A stretch of 64,000 bases of DNA from Candidatus Brevundimonas phytovorans (GTDB lineage Bacteria; Pseudomonadota; Alphaproteobacteria; Caulobacterales; Caulobacteraceae). Below, piece by piece: positions 52,001 to 59,724 of this stretch. Under the pieces are notes generated by a model, which saw only the letters and a program-made list of their open reading frames with translations, was not told the origin of the DNA and ran no database searches. The translations under genes and the position numbers were made by a program. The stretch covers positions 1,513,001 through 1,577,000 of the forward strand of contig CP119309.1 in assembly GCA_029203145.1 (NCBI GenBank), in the 5' to 3' direction. Position 1 is the first letter of the stretch, and every line of letters starts with the position of its first letter.

Positions 52001-52354
52001 GGCGGCGACGGCTTCGACCTCAAGATCGACGACCGCGACAGCCACATCTTCTCCGGCGTCGCCGCCGTGAACATCGGCTATGGCTTCGGCCAGAACGGCT
52101 GGATTCGCCCCGAGGTTCGCCTCGGCTGGCGTCAGAACTTCTCGGTCGACGCCGGCACGACCATCGCCCGCTTCGCCTCGGGCGGCGACGCCTTCACCCT
52201 GGACCCCGCCAGCATCGAGGGCGGCGGCCCCATCCTGGGCTTCCGCCTGAACATCGGCAACGATCTGGGCATGCTGGCCATCACCGGCGACGCCGAACTG
52301 CTGGAAGACTACGTCCGTTACACCCTGCTGCTGCGGGCCAGCTTCAAGTTCTGA
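49046..52354 (+). CDS. Autotransporter-like outer membrane protein with Ca-binding type repeats
   Basis: An 1102-residue protein. The signal peptide is residues 1-23 (LLATAVAIAPLMAAAGVQAQ). The passenger (about 24-820) is built of Gly/Ala/Asn/Thr-rich beta-helix-like turns (GAVGTGDNAYGVINRGSIEG). At residues about 306-340 it holds an acidic run of DGDGxxxxxD-type repeats (DGDDDGDGVKNGDEDDDGDG), with a second short copy (DADNDGVPDGKEP) near 557, resembling thrombospondin type-3 calcium loops. The last 270 residues form an autotransporter barrel ending RASFKF. AGGGG precedes the ATG. Likely exposed on the cell surface; ligand unknown. Confidence 0.85.
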   Translation: MRILLATAVAIAPLMAAAGVQAQTTPTPETVISTARTTPISTATATGTAPDNIRFASGGSIAVTSGAAVTVNSSHNVDLDAGSSIKMEKAANGATGILVQGGNTANVTVGGAIDISDAITEYTDTDKDGDLDGPFAEGTDRYGIRISGAAPLTGNVLIEAGGSIKVEGNNSAGVAIEAPLVGKLTSLGTISIGGENSFGVHVTGPVTGDVAILGSIGAQGQNAVGLALDGDVQGAVKIQGAISSSGYRYTTPPPARPETGANADALYLDELDADDLLQGGPAVRIAGDVTGGVLFDTGPQYLIGGVDGDDDGDGVKNGDEDDDGDGIKNREDTDRDGDGLPDVSEGTATIKSLGGAPAVLIGSAADAITLGAVGTGDNAYGVINRGSIEGIGLYSGVAAHGLQIGGTGQSVAVAGGVFNKGAIGASAVNADSTAVLIGAGASVPALVNTGTIQSTGVTNAENTVSGVLIQSGANVTSFDNSGQVTAGVGGSKSDAVAFRDESGTVTSFRNTGMIATGISPTAGVDVTGEAIAVDLSANTTGVTFIQDGVVVPDTELPDADNDGVPDGKEPLITGEIRLGSGADVLDIRNGTVTGDISFGAGADILSISGGAIVTGKLSDTDGLLDIDISKGTLDARHTGQLNVTGLNVGADGALIVTLDPANATSGGFNVNGTATVSANAGLGVRFNSLINPTGESRFTLIDADTLNITDGAIDPNALQSNSPYAFVVSTDTAQIANGKIDVVARRITAEEAGMIGVESAAYDSIYGALGQNEAIRNAILSQTGREGFFDIYEQMLPDHSGGPLLSLASGVDAVTRALTGRNASAAPGETSAWVQEINFYADKDKTDSYGFRSEGFGVAGGVERGTNMGAIGLTAAFTSSDLEDPEAAAEEVLSANLLELGLYWRAQGQYWTTWARAAGGYASFNATRKLVADGINLKNESDWHGFTLAAAGGASYERNFGRLNVRPEIYGEYFSLSEDARTELGGGDGFDLKIDDRDSHIFSGVAAVNIGYGFGQNGWIRPEVRLGWRQNFSVDAGTTIARFASGGDAFTLDPASIEGGGPILGFRLNIGNDLGMLAITGDAELLEDYVRYTLLLRASFKF

Positions 52355-52377
52355 TCGGTTTGATCTGAAACCGAGAG

Positions 52378-52407
52378 GGGCCGCCGGTTCATCCGGCGGC
52401 CCTTTTT
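52378..52407 (+). terminator. Rho-independent terminator of the autotransporter gene
   Basis: GGGCCGCCGG (52378-52387), loop TTCAT, CCGGCGGCCC (52393-52402), then TTTTT. A perfect 10-pair stem with a T run, 24 bases after the stop codon. It insulates the autotransporter gene from the permease that follows. Confidence 0.93.
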
Positions 52408-52500
52408 CATGGGAGCCTGGCGTCACAGGCCCTCCGCCTTTTGTGATGGGGCCTTCCCCGGCTCGCCGCTCTACCTTCACGACCTGATCAGGAGCCCCGC

Positions 52501-53925
52501 ATGGGCCGCTGGAACACCCGCAAGCGCATCGAAACAACGCCCCAGGACGGCGCCGCCCTGGCCCGCACCCTGAGCTGGCCGCACCTGATCGCCATGGGCG
52601 TCGGCGCCATTGTCGGCACGGGCATCCTGACCCTGATCGGCATCGGCGCCGACAAGGCCGGCCCTGCGGTCCTGCTGTCCTTCCTGATCGCCGGCTTCGT
52701 CTGCGCCTGCGCGGCCCTGGCCTATGCCGAGATGGCGACCATGATCCCGGCCTCGGGCAGCGCCTATACATATTCCTACGTGGTCATGGGCGAGGTCATC
52801 GCCTGGATCATCGGCTGGAGCCTGATCCTGGAATACAGCCTGGTGGTCAGCGCCGTGGCCGTCAGTTGGTCAGGCTACGCCGCGCCGCTGCTGCACAGCT
52901 GGTTGGGCGCGCCCATGGCCCTGATGCAGGCGCCCCACGCTGGCGGCGTAGCCAACCTGCCCGCCCTCTTCATCATCGCGGTGGTGGCCGGTCTGCTGAT
53001 CGCCGGCACGCGCAAGAGCGCCAGCCTGACCATGGTGCTGGTCGCGATCAAGCTGTCGGCCCTGGCCGTCTTCGTCTGGTTCGCCCTGCCCCACTTCAAC
53101 GCCGCCAACCTGGAGCCTTTCAGTCCCTACGGCTTTGCGCGCAACATGGGCGCCGACGGGATCGAGCGCGGCGTCATGGCCGCCGCCGCCATCATCTTCT
53201 CGGCCTTCTACGGCTTTGACGCCATCGCCACCGCCGCTGAGGAAACCCGAAACCCCAAACGCGACCTGGCCATCGGCATCGTCGGCTCGATGCTGGCCTG
53301 CGCGGCCATCTATACGGTGATCGCCCTCGCCGCCCTGGGGGCCACGCCCTTCACGCGGTTCGCCAACAGCCCCGAGCCCCTGGCTCTCATCCTGCGCGAG
53401 ATCAACCAACCCGGCGCCGCCCACTTCCTGGCCGTCACCGCCGTCATCACCCTGCCGACCGTCATCATGGCCTTCTTCTACGGCCAGAGCCGCATCTTCT
53501 TCGTCATGGCGCGCGACGGCCTACTGCCGCACGGCCTGTCCAAGGTCACGTCTCGCGGCGCGCCCGTGCGAATCACCCTGTTCACGGGCGCCGTGGTGGG
53601 GGCCATCGCTCTCTTCTTCCCCCTGGATGAGATCGTCGCCCTGGCCAACGCCGGCACCCTGGTCGCCTTCAGCGCCGTGGCGCTTTGCATGTTGATCATG
53701 CGCCGTCGCGCACCCGACGCGCCGCGCGGTTTCCGCACGCCCCTGGCCTGGGTGGTGGGACCGATCGCCATTGCTGGCTGTCTCTACCTGTTGGCCAGCC
53801 TGCCGCAGAAGACCCAGCTCTGGTTCCTGATCTGGAACCTGGCAGGCGTGGCCCTCTATCTGGCCTATGGACGCCGTCACAGTCTGGCCGGACAGGCGGC
53901 TGCAGAAGACGACGACAGGCCGTAA
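52501..53925 (+). CDS. APC superfamily amino acid permease
   Basis: A 474-residue secondary transporter with about 12 hydrophobic segments. The first helix reads HLIAMGVGAIVGTGILTLIG, the unwound GxG region that binds the substrate amino group. It continues CALAYAEMATMIPASGSAYT and SAFYGFDAIATAAEETRNPK, and ends in a charged cytoplasmic tail. These are hallmarks of the cationic amino acid transporter type. The ATG at 52501 has GGAG 9 bases upstream. It is downstream of a strong terminator and has its own transcript. Exact substrate not determined. Confidence 0.92.
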   Translation: MGRWNTRKRIETTPQDGAALARTLSWPHLIAMGVGAIVGTGILTLIGIGADKAGPAVLLSFLIAGFVCACAALAYAEMATMIPASGSAYTYSYVVMGEVIAWIIGWSLILEYSLVVSAVAVSWSGYAAPLLHSWLGAPMALMQAPHAGGVANLPALFIIAVVAGLLIAGTRKSASLTMVLVAIKLSALAVFVWFALPHFNAANLEPFSPYGFARNMGADGIERGVMAAAAIIFSAFYGFDAIATAAEETRNPKRDLAIGIVGSMLACAAIYTVIALAALGATPFTRFANSPEPLALILREINQPGAAHFLAVTAVITLPTVIMAFFYGQSRIFFVMARDGLLPHGLSKVTSRGAPVRITLFTGAVVGAIALFFPLDEIVALANAGTLVAFSAVALCMLIMRRRAPDAPRGFRTPLAWVVGPIAIAGCLYLLASLPQKTQLWFLIWNLAGVALYLAYGRRHSLAGQAAAEDDDRP

Positions 53926-53939
53926 GCGGTCACAGAGCG

Positions 53940-54152
53940 TCAGGGCCGGCGCCGAACCTCCCAGTCCAGGGTCCAGCGCCCCGGCCCCGCGGGCTTCAGC
54001 TCGGACTTCTCAGCCGGCGCCGGGCGATCCAGCCCGTCGAGAAGCAGCGACGTGCCGCTCACCGAGGCGATCACGGCGTTGGTCTGCCAGACAGGGCCTG
54101 ACATGCCGCGAATGGAAAAGCGGATATGGACCGTGTCATCGACCTTCGGCAT
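53940..54152 (-). CDS. Hypothetical protein, 70 aa
   Basis: A 70-residue protein with no membrane segment: MPKVDDTVHIRFSIRGMSGP, then VWQTNAVIASVSGTSLLLDG and a polar end with RWTLDWEVRRRP. It reads as a small beta-rich domain. GAGGA lies 7 bases before the ATG, which supports translation. It converges with the permease gene. The opposite strand is also open here but has no good start signal. No family recognised. Confidence 0.55.
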   Translation of the reverse strand: MPKVDDTVHIRFSIRGMSGPVWQTNAVIASVSGTSLLLDGLDRPAPAEKSELKPAGPGRWTLDWEVRRRP

Positions 54153-54304
54153 GGAGCGTCCTCATCTGACGGTCGACGACCGCGCCGGCGCCTTTTGCAC
54201 GGTCGAGCGGATCCTGTCGCCTGCCCTGTGCCACCCGGCCCTGTTCGGAGCATCCATGCTATAAGGCTCAGCCTGTGGGCGGCCTCGCCCGGCCAAGGGA
54301 CATC

Positions 54305-55501
54305 ATGGCGCGACCTTCCAGGATTTCGAACCGGCTTTCCGCCGCCAACCTTGCCCATCTCGGCGCGCCTCGCCTGGCGGATCTGCTGATCGAGGCCGGC
54401 GCCGGGAACGCCAACCTCAAACGCCGCCTTCGCCTCGAACTGGCGGCTGAACTCGGCCCCGACGTCCTGGCGCAGGAGATCGACAAGCGCCTGACCGCCC
54501 TCGCCGCCGCCCGCACCCGCGTCTCCTGGCGCAAGCGCGGCGAACTGATCGACGACCTGAACGCCCACCGCCGGATGGCCAGCGGGCGTCTGGCGACGGA
54601 GGCGCCCGGCCAGGCGCTGGCCGTCCTGGTCCGCTGGTTCGACCTCTATCCGGGCCTGGCCGCCCGCGTGAAGGACACCAAGGGCGAACTCGGCGCCATC
54701 TTCGACGAGGCCGCGCCTGATCTCTTTCTTCTGGCCGAAACCGTGGACGACGACGCCTTGCGTGACCTGATCGACGCCCTTGGCCGACGCCCTCAGGACT
54801 ATGGCCGCTGGATATCCGCAGCCGGCGAAGCGCTCGGCGTCCGCACGGCGCGTCGCCTGCTCGACAGTCTGGACGCCTCGGCCAGGAAGACCCCGGCGGG
54901 TCGGAATCTGGTGCGCCGCCTGGCGGACAGGGCTGAAGACCTCGATCTCTGGCTCTCGCTTGTCACGCCCGAGCAGGCCGGATCGCCCGACCTGGCCGCC
55001 GACATCGCCCGTCGTCTGCTGGCGGTGGGTCGGACCGCCGAGGCCCGCGCGGCTTTGGAGGCCGCCCTCAGCCCATCGCCGCTCAACCGCCGCTGGACCT
55101 TCGGCCACAATCCAAAGGAAGGCGCCCCGCGTCTGACCCCGGCCTGGGAAGCCGCCTCCATCGACGTTCTGGACGCCGAGGGACACCGACAGGAGGCCCA
55201 GGACATGCGGTGGAGCCTGTTCGAGCGCGACCTGTCGGCGCCCGTTCTTCGCGACTATCTCTCGCGCCTGCCCGACTTCGACGACGTAGAGGCCCTGGAC
55301 CGGGCCTTCGCCCATGCCGCGACCCACCCGGATTTCGAGGCGGCCATGCGGCTGCTGATGGACTGGCCCGCACACCGCGAGGCCGCCGCCCTGGTCCTTT
55401 CCCGCCCCCGAGAGGCGCGCCTGGCCCGCATCCCCGCCGCCGATTGGGCGGCCCGTCTGGCCCAGCGCTTTCCCGAGGCCGCCGAGGTTCTGACAGGATA
55501 G
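54305..55501 (+). CDS. DUF6880-like helical repeat protein
   Basis: A 398-residue, largely alpha-helical protein. The start MARPSRISNRLSAANLAHLG and APRLADLLIEAGAGNANLKR match what I know of DUF6880. Arg/Ala-rich helices follow (ADRAEDLDLWLSLVTPEQAG, and RTAEARAALEAALSPSP like a TPR pair), and the end is AARLAQRFPEAAEVLTG. No signal peptide or membrane segment. AAGGGA precedes the ATG at 54305. Function unknown. A lone gene between hypothetical proteins. Confidence 0.7.
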   Translation: MARPSRISNRLSAANLAHLGAPRLADLLIEAGAGNANLKRRLRLELAAELGPDVLAQEIDKRLTALAAARTRVSWRKRGELIDDLNAHRRMASGRLATEAPGQALAVLVRWFDLYPGLAARVKDTKGELGAIFDEAAPDLFLLAETVDDDALRDLIDALGRRPQDYGRWISAAGEALGVRTARRLLDSLDASARKTPAGRNLVRRLADRAEDLDLWLSLVTPEQAGSPDLAADIARRLLAVGRTAEARAALEAALSPSPLNRRWTFGHNPKEGAPRLTPAWEAASIDVLDAEGHRQEAQDMRWSLFERDLSAPVLRDYLSRLPDFDDVEALDRAFAHAATHPDFEAAMRLLMDWPAHREAAALVLSRPREARLARIPAADWAARLAQRFPEAAEVLTG

Positions 55502-55595
55502 CTCCGTCAGAGCGGCCGGCGGCCAAGGCAAGGCGGCTTTGGACGGAACCCTTTGGCTGCAAGATCGTTTGAAGCGCCAAATCGGGGAAAGTGGC

Positions 55596-55847
55596 GTGAT
55601 TTCATACTATTGCATCGTTAACATGCCCGGCGTTCCGGCGCGTGAAATTCGGGTTCTGGACGCCTGCGACGACGCCGGCGCCCGACGGGCCCTGGGTCCG
55701 GTCATGGCGGAATGGTTCGGCTTCTCGACGCTATGCCTCTACCACGGCGAGCGCCTGATCGAGGTGAGGAGCAATCCCCAACTCGGCTTCCCTTCAGACC
55801 CTCTGCTGCCCGGCGCCCTCACGCAGGAGCTCGACGCCGCCGCCTGA
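55596..55847 (+). CDS. Hypothetical protein, 83 aa
   Basis: A short soluble protein starting with GTG preceded by GGGGA. It reads MISYYCIVNMPGVPAREIRV, then LDACDDAGARRALGPVMAEW and CLYHGERLIEVRSNPQLGFP. It looks like a small alpha/beta fold with conserved-looking Tyr and Cys residues. The frame is open upstream to 55539, but that part has no ribosome-binding site. It converges with udgX, 22 bases away. No family recognised. Confidence 0.55.
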   Translation: MISYYCIVNMPGVPAREIRVLDACDDAGARRALGPVMAEWFGFSTLCLYHGERLIEVRSNPQLGFPSDPLLPGALTQELDAAA

Positions 55848-55869
55848 GACGCCGCCCCCGCGCGTCCTT

Positions 55870-57312
55870 TCAGCCCGATCCGACCGCCTTCCTGGCGGCC
55901 CGCAAATCCGCGACAAAGGCGTCTCGCTCTCTGGACCGCGCCTCGGCGTCCGGCAGGCGCAGGATATAGGCCGGGTGAACTGTCAGCAGGATCGGAGCGC
56001 TGTCGGGCGCCTCGACCACCCGCCCCCGCTCCGCCTGGATCGCAGGTTTTCTTCCCAGCAGCGCCAGCCCCGCCGTGGTGCCCAAAGCCAGGATCAGACG
56101 GGGCTTCACCAGCCGCCGCTCCTGATCCAGCCACCAGCGGCAGGCCTGGACCTCGCCCGCGTTCGGCGTTCTGTGCAGTCTGCGTTTGCCGCGCGGCTCA
56201 TACTTGAAGTGCTTGACCGCATTGGTCAGGTAAACCCCGGAGCGATCAATGCCCGCTTCGGCCAGGGCGGCGTCGAGAACCTGACCGGCTGGCCCGACGA
56301 AAGGCTGGCCTGCCAGGTCTTCCTGATCCCCCGGCTGCTCGCCGACAATCATCAGCCGCGCCTCGTGCGGTCCCCGTCCGCAAACGCCCTGGGTCGCATC
56401 CCGCCATAGAGGGCAGCGACGGCAGTTCTGCAGCCCTCGCTCCAGATCCGCCAGGTCCGCGGCGACAAGGTCATCGGTCGAGGTTCGATCGACGGTCGGT
56501 GCGCGCAGACGCTGGAACTTCTCATTGGGCGGGGGCGAAGGTTCGGAGACCATGACCTCGGTGCGGGTCGCCGCCGAGGCCACCAGTCCGGGGATCAGGG
56601 ACGCCTCGGGCAGGTTCTTCCAGTACCGCTTCGGCATCTCCGACTGCATCATGCGCGTGCGCAGACGCGCCGGATTGAAGGTCGAAGCGTAGTAGGTGCG
56701 CCAGAAATCCTCGACCTCGTCCTCCTGCGGCGCCTCGTCCTGACGACCGGGCGGACCAAAGGTCAGGGCCTCGCCGTCCCAATGAGCAGTCCCGTCGGGC
56801 GTCAGGATCGACCACCGCATGGTGCTGAACCGCCGCGCGAAAAAGGGCGCCGTCTTCTCCAGCACGCGATGCGCCGGCTCGAACCAGGCGACCCAGCGCT
56901 CGCCGTCCGCATCCCTCGTCTCGCGAAATCGGACGAAGGCCTTCATCTTGTGCGCCGCGCGGTGAACATTCTTCACCCGTTCGGCCGCCGCTGCGACATC
57001 GGGATCGGACACCACCCGCATCAGATCGGGCTCGCCCTGCAGCCGCCACAGCAGCCGATACATCAAGTCAAAGCGATCCGGCGCGCGGTGCAGGATCAGG
57101 TCGCCTGCCGTGTCCAGGAAGGCGCGCGGGACGGCGAAGGCTTCACCCTGCGGCGGCGGCGTCTCGATGTCCGACCCGAACAGCCCGCCCTGCACCGCCT
57201 TTCCGGCGACGAAGCATGCGCCGGCGGGTTCGACGCCGCCGAGACGCAACGCCCGCGCCCCCGCCTTCCACCCCGCGAAATCCGTCTCGCTGGCCAGAAC
57301 CACCCTATGCAT
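55870..57312 (-). CDS. DUF4130 domain-UdgX fusion, uracil-DNA binding protein
   Basis: A 480-residue two-domain protein. The N-terminal half (1-about 275; VVLASETDFAGWKAGARALR) is a DUF4130-type domain usually found with a repair radical SAM protein. The C-terminal half is a UdgX-type family 4-like uracil-DNA glycosylase. It has CRRCPLWRDATQGVCGRGPH, MIVGEQPGDQEDLAGQPFVG, the R-loop KRRLH at 376-380, and LLTVHPAYILRLPD. In UdgX, the loop His bonds covalently to the abasic sugar after uracil removal; His380 is in place. The gene overlaps the radical SAM gene by one base and shares its SOS promoter. Confidence 0.93.
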   Translation of the reverse strand: MHRVVLASETDFAGWKAGARALRLGGVEPAGACFVAGKAVQGGLFGSDIETPPPQGEAFAVPRAFLDTAGDLILHRAPDRFDLMYRLLWRLQGEPDLMRVVSDPDVAAAAERVKNVHRAAHKMKAFVRFRETRDADGERWVAWFEPAHRVLEKTAPFFARRFSTMRWSILTPDGTAHWDGEALTFGPPGRQDEAPQEDEVEDFWRTYYASTFNPARLRTRMMQSEMPKRYWKNLPEASLIPGLVASAATRTEVMVSEPSPPPNEKFQRLRAPTVDRTSTDDLVAADLADLERGLQNCRRCPLWRDATQGVCGRGPHEARLMIVGEQPGDQEDLAGQPFVGPAGQVLDAALAEAGIDRSGVYLTNAVKHFKYEPRGKRRLHRTPNAGEVQACRWWLDQERRLVKPRLILALGTTAGLALLGRKPAIQAERGRVVEAPDSAPILLTVHPAYILRLPDAEARSRERDAFVADLRAARKAVGSG

Positions 57313-58553
57313 CAGAACAGGCTCAACTGTTCCGGGGCCCGCTGCGGCGCCAGCCGCGCGCGCAGGTCCTCCGCATCCGTCAAACCGCCCGGCGTCCAGT
57401 CGAGGGCGATGATCCAGGGCCGCACCTTGTCGATCGACCGCGTCAACCGCGCCACGTCTTCCAGCCGCAAGGTGCGATAGCGCCGGACTGACAGGATGCG
57501 ATCCACCGCCTTCACCCCCAGCCCCGGTACGCGCAACAGGTCTTCGCGCGCCGCCAGATTGACGTCGGTGGGGAAGATGTCGCGACGCTTCAGCGCCCAG
57601 GCCAGCTTGGGATCGACCGCCAGATCCAGCATGCCGTCCGATGCCCCCTCCCCGATCTCGGGCGCGCTGAAGCCATAGAAGCGCATCAGCCAGTCGGCCT
57701 GATACAACCGATGCTCCCGCATCAGCGGCGGTTTCGACAGCGGCAGGATGCTGGAACTGTCGGGAATAGGACTGAAGGCCGAATAATAGACGCGGCGCAG
57801 GCCATAGCCGCCATAGAGAGAGGCGCTACGGTCGAGGATTTCCGTGTCCGGCGCCCCGTCCGCGCCGACGATCAACTGCGTCGACTGACCGGCGGGCGCA
57901 AAAGCGGGCGGCCGATGCCGGTCGCGCTTCTCCGGCTTGGCCGCTTCCAGCCTCAGCCGCACCTGTCCCATGGTCTTGCGGATCAGGCGGACGTCCTTCT
58001 CCGGCGCCAGCCGCCCCAGGGCCTCGTCGCGCGGCAGCTCGATATTGGCCGACAGCCGGTCGGCATACCGCCCCGCCAGCGCCACCAGCCGTTCATCCGC
58101 CTCCGGGATGAGCTTCAGATGGATATAGCCGCGAAAGTCATGATCCTCGCGCAGACGGCGCGCGACCTCGACCAGTTGCTCCATCGTATAGTCGCCCGAG
58201 CGCACGACACCGGACGATAGAAACAGCCCCTCGATATAGTTGCGCTTGTAGAAGGCCAGGGTCAGATCGACGACCTCGTCCACCGTGAACCGCGCCCGTT
58301 CGACGTTCGAGGACGAGCGGTTGATGCAATAGACGCAGTCATAGATGCAGAAATTGGTCAGCAGGATCTTCAACAGGCTGACGCAGCGCCCGTCCGGCGT
58401 ATAGGCGTGGCAGATGCCCATGCCCTCGGTCGAGCCTACGCCCTTGCCGTCGAGAGAGTTGCGCTTAGGCGCGCCGGACGACGCGCACGAGGCGTCATAC
58501 TTGGCCGCATCGGACAGGATGGAGAGCTTTCGCCTGAGTTCAATACGGGCCAT
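57312..58553 (-). CDS. Putative DNA modification/repair radical SAM protein
   Basis: A 413-residue radical SAM protein with the 4Fe-4S motif NFCIYDCVYCINRS (Cys69, Cys73, Cys76). The N-terminus reads LRRKLSILSDAAKYDASCAS, typical of the family that travels with UdgX-DUF4130 proteins. The C-terminal part contains a helix-hairpin-helix, LLRVPGLGVKAVDRILSVRR, for DNA binding, and ends APEQLSLF. The substrate is unknown. The ATG sits only two bases from the SOS box, and the predicted start of transcription falls on or next to it, so the mRNA may be leaderless. Confidence 0.92.
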   Translation of the reverse strand: MARIELRRKLSILSDAAKYDASCASSGAPKRNSLDGKGVGSTEGMGICHAYTPDGRCVSLLKILLTNFCIYDCVYCINRSSSNVERARFTVDEVVDLTLAFYKRNYIEGLFLSSGVVRSGDYTMEQLVEVARRLREDHDFRGYIHLKLIPEADERLVALAGRYADRLSANIELPRDEALGRLAPEKDVRLIRKTMGQVRLRLEAAKPEKRDRHRPPAFAPAGQSTQLIVGADGAPDTEILDRSASLYGGYGLRRVYYSAFSPIPDSSSILPLSKPPLMREHRLYQADWLMRFYGFSAPEIGEGASDGMLDLAVDPKLAWALKRRDIFPTDVNLAAREDLLRVPGLGVKAVDRILSVRRYRTLRLEDVARLTRSIDKVRPWIIALDWTPGGLTDAEDLRARLAPQRAPEQLSLF

Positions 58554-58555
58554 AT

Positions 58556-58570
58556 GTTCATGATATGTTC
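58556..58570 (-). promoter_or_regulatory. LexA/SOS box of the radical SAM-udgX operon
   Basis: GTTC-ATGATAT-GTTC is a perfect GTTC-N7-GTTC operator. Read toward the operon it is GAAC-N7-GAAC and overlaps the predicted -10 element. LexA bound here would block RNA polymerase, so the operon should switch on upon DNA damage. This is the second such box in the window. Confidence 0.87.
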
Positions 58571-58588
58571 CGAGATCCGAAAGGTCCA
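58560..58588 (-). promoter_or_regulatory. Predicted promoter, radical SAM-udgX operon
   Basis: Toward the operon: TGGACC (complement of 58583-58588), a 17-base spacer, TATCAT (complement of 58560-58565). Six to seven bases later comes the ATG itself, so transcription would begin at or near the start codon with no Shine-Dalgarno, as often in Caulobacter relatives. Confidence 0.6.
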
Positions 58589-58704
58589 GCGTGGCCGTAT
58601 GATGGAGACGACGGCGGAACCCTGACCTTCATGGCTCCGTTTCCCTGCCCTGTTCAGGGCCGGGCCCTGATGTCCGACTGGCCTTGAAAGCGACCCTCAC
58701 GCGC

Positions 58705-59724
58705 ATGTCCCTGCCCGATCACGCTTTCGCCTCGGTCCTGCGACCAACGCCTGGCGGCCTATGGTGCCAGGAAGGCGACTTCTACATCGACCCGCCGCGC
58801 CCGGTGGATCGGGCCGTCATCACCCACGGTCACGCCGACCATGCGCGTGCCGGCCACGGCGCCGTCCTGGCCACGCCCGAGACCCTGGCCATCATGGGCG
58901 AGCGCTACGGCGCCGACTTCGCAGGGCAAACACAAGCCCTGGCCTATGGCGAACGGCTCCAAGTGGGCGGCGTCGAGGTGTCGCTGGCCCCCGCCGGGCA
59001 CGTCCTCGGCTCGGCCCAGGCGACAGTGCGCCACGGCGGTGTGACCATCACCGCCTCGGGCGATTACAAGCGTCGGCGCGACCCGACCTGCGCCGCCTTC
59101 GAGCCGGTGCCCAGCGACGTCTTCATCACCGAGGCCACCTTCGGCCTGCCGGTCTTTCGCCATCCGCCCGACACGCAGGAGATCGGCCGCCTGCTGCGCT
59201 CCGTCCAGCAGTTCCCAGAGCGCGCCCATCTGGTCGGCGCCTACGCCCTGGGCAAGGCCCAGCGGGTCATCCGGTTGCTGCGCGAGGCCGGCTATGACGA
59301 GACCATCTATGTCCACGGCGCGCTCGAACGGCTGAACCGTCTTTACGAGCATTTCGGCGTCGATCTGGGACCTCTGGCCCCGGCGACCGGATCAAAGGCC
59401 GACTTCGCCGGGCGTATCGTCGTCGCCCCGCCCTCCGCCATCGCCGACCGCTGGAGCCGACGCTTCCCCGATCCTGTCACCGCCTTCGCCTCGGGCTGGA
59501 TGAGCGTGCGGGCGCGGGTGCGCCAGCGCGGCGTCGAACTGCCGCTGATCCTGTCCGACCACGCCGACTGGGACGAGCTGACCGCCACCCTGACCGAACT
59601 CTCACCTCAGGAGATCTGGATCACCCACGGCCGCGACGACGCCCTGCGCCGCTGGGCCGAACTGCAGGGGCTTTCGGCCCGCGCCCTTCACCTGGTCGGT
59701 TATGAAGACGAGGACGACGACTGA
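58705..59724 (+). CDS. Ligase-associated DNA exonuclease (MBL fold)
   Basis: A 339-residue metallo-beta-lactamase family nuclease of the type always found next to the repair ligase. The metal motif is THGHADHARAGH, and LAPAGHVLGSAQATVRHGG and ITASGDYKRRRDPTCAAFEP supply the further His and Asp ligands. The end includes LPLILSDHADWDELTATLTE, as in beta-CASP relatives. The ATG at 58705 (MSLPDHAFASVL) fits the family; a TTG at 58684 is the alternative. It ends in TGATG overlapping the ligase start. A CAGGGC/GCCCTG inverted repeat lies in the spacer at 58655-58669. Confidence 0.93.
   Translation: MSLPDHAFASVLRPTPGGLWCQEGDFYIDPPRPVDRAVITHGHADHARAGHGAVLATPETLAIMGERYGADFAGQTQALAYGERLQVGGVEVSLAPAGHVLGSAQATVRHGGVTITASGDYKRRRDPTCAAFEPVPSDVFITEATFGLPVFRHPPDTQEIGRLLRSVQQFPERAHLVGAYALGKAQRVIRLLREAGYDETIYVHGALERLNRLYEHFGVDLGPLAPATGSKADFAGRIVVAPPSAIADRWSRRFPDPVTAFASGWMSVRARVRQRGVELPLILSDHADWDELTATLTELSPQEIWITHGRDDALRRWAELQGLSARALHLVGYEDEDDD

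Noticed and set aside
58655..58669. CAGGGC-CGG-GCCCTG inverted repeat before the exonuclease gene as a regulatory site
   Set aside because: Short GC palindrome without other support; mentioned in the exonuclease entry only.
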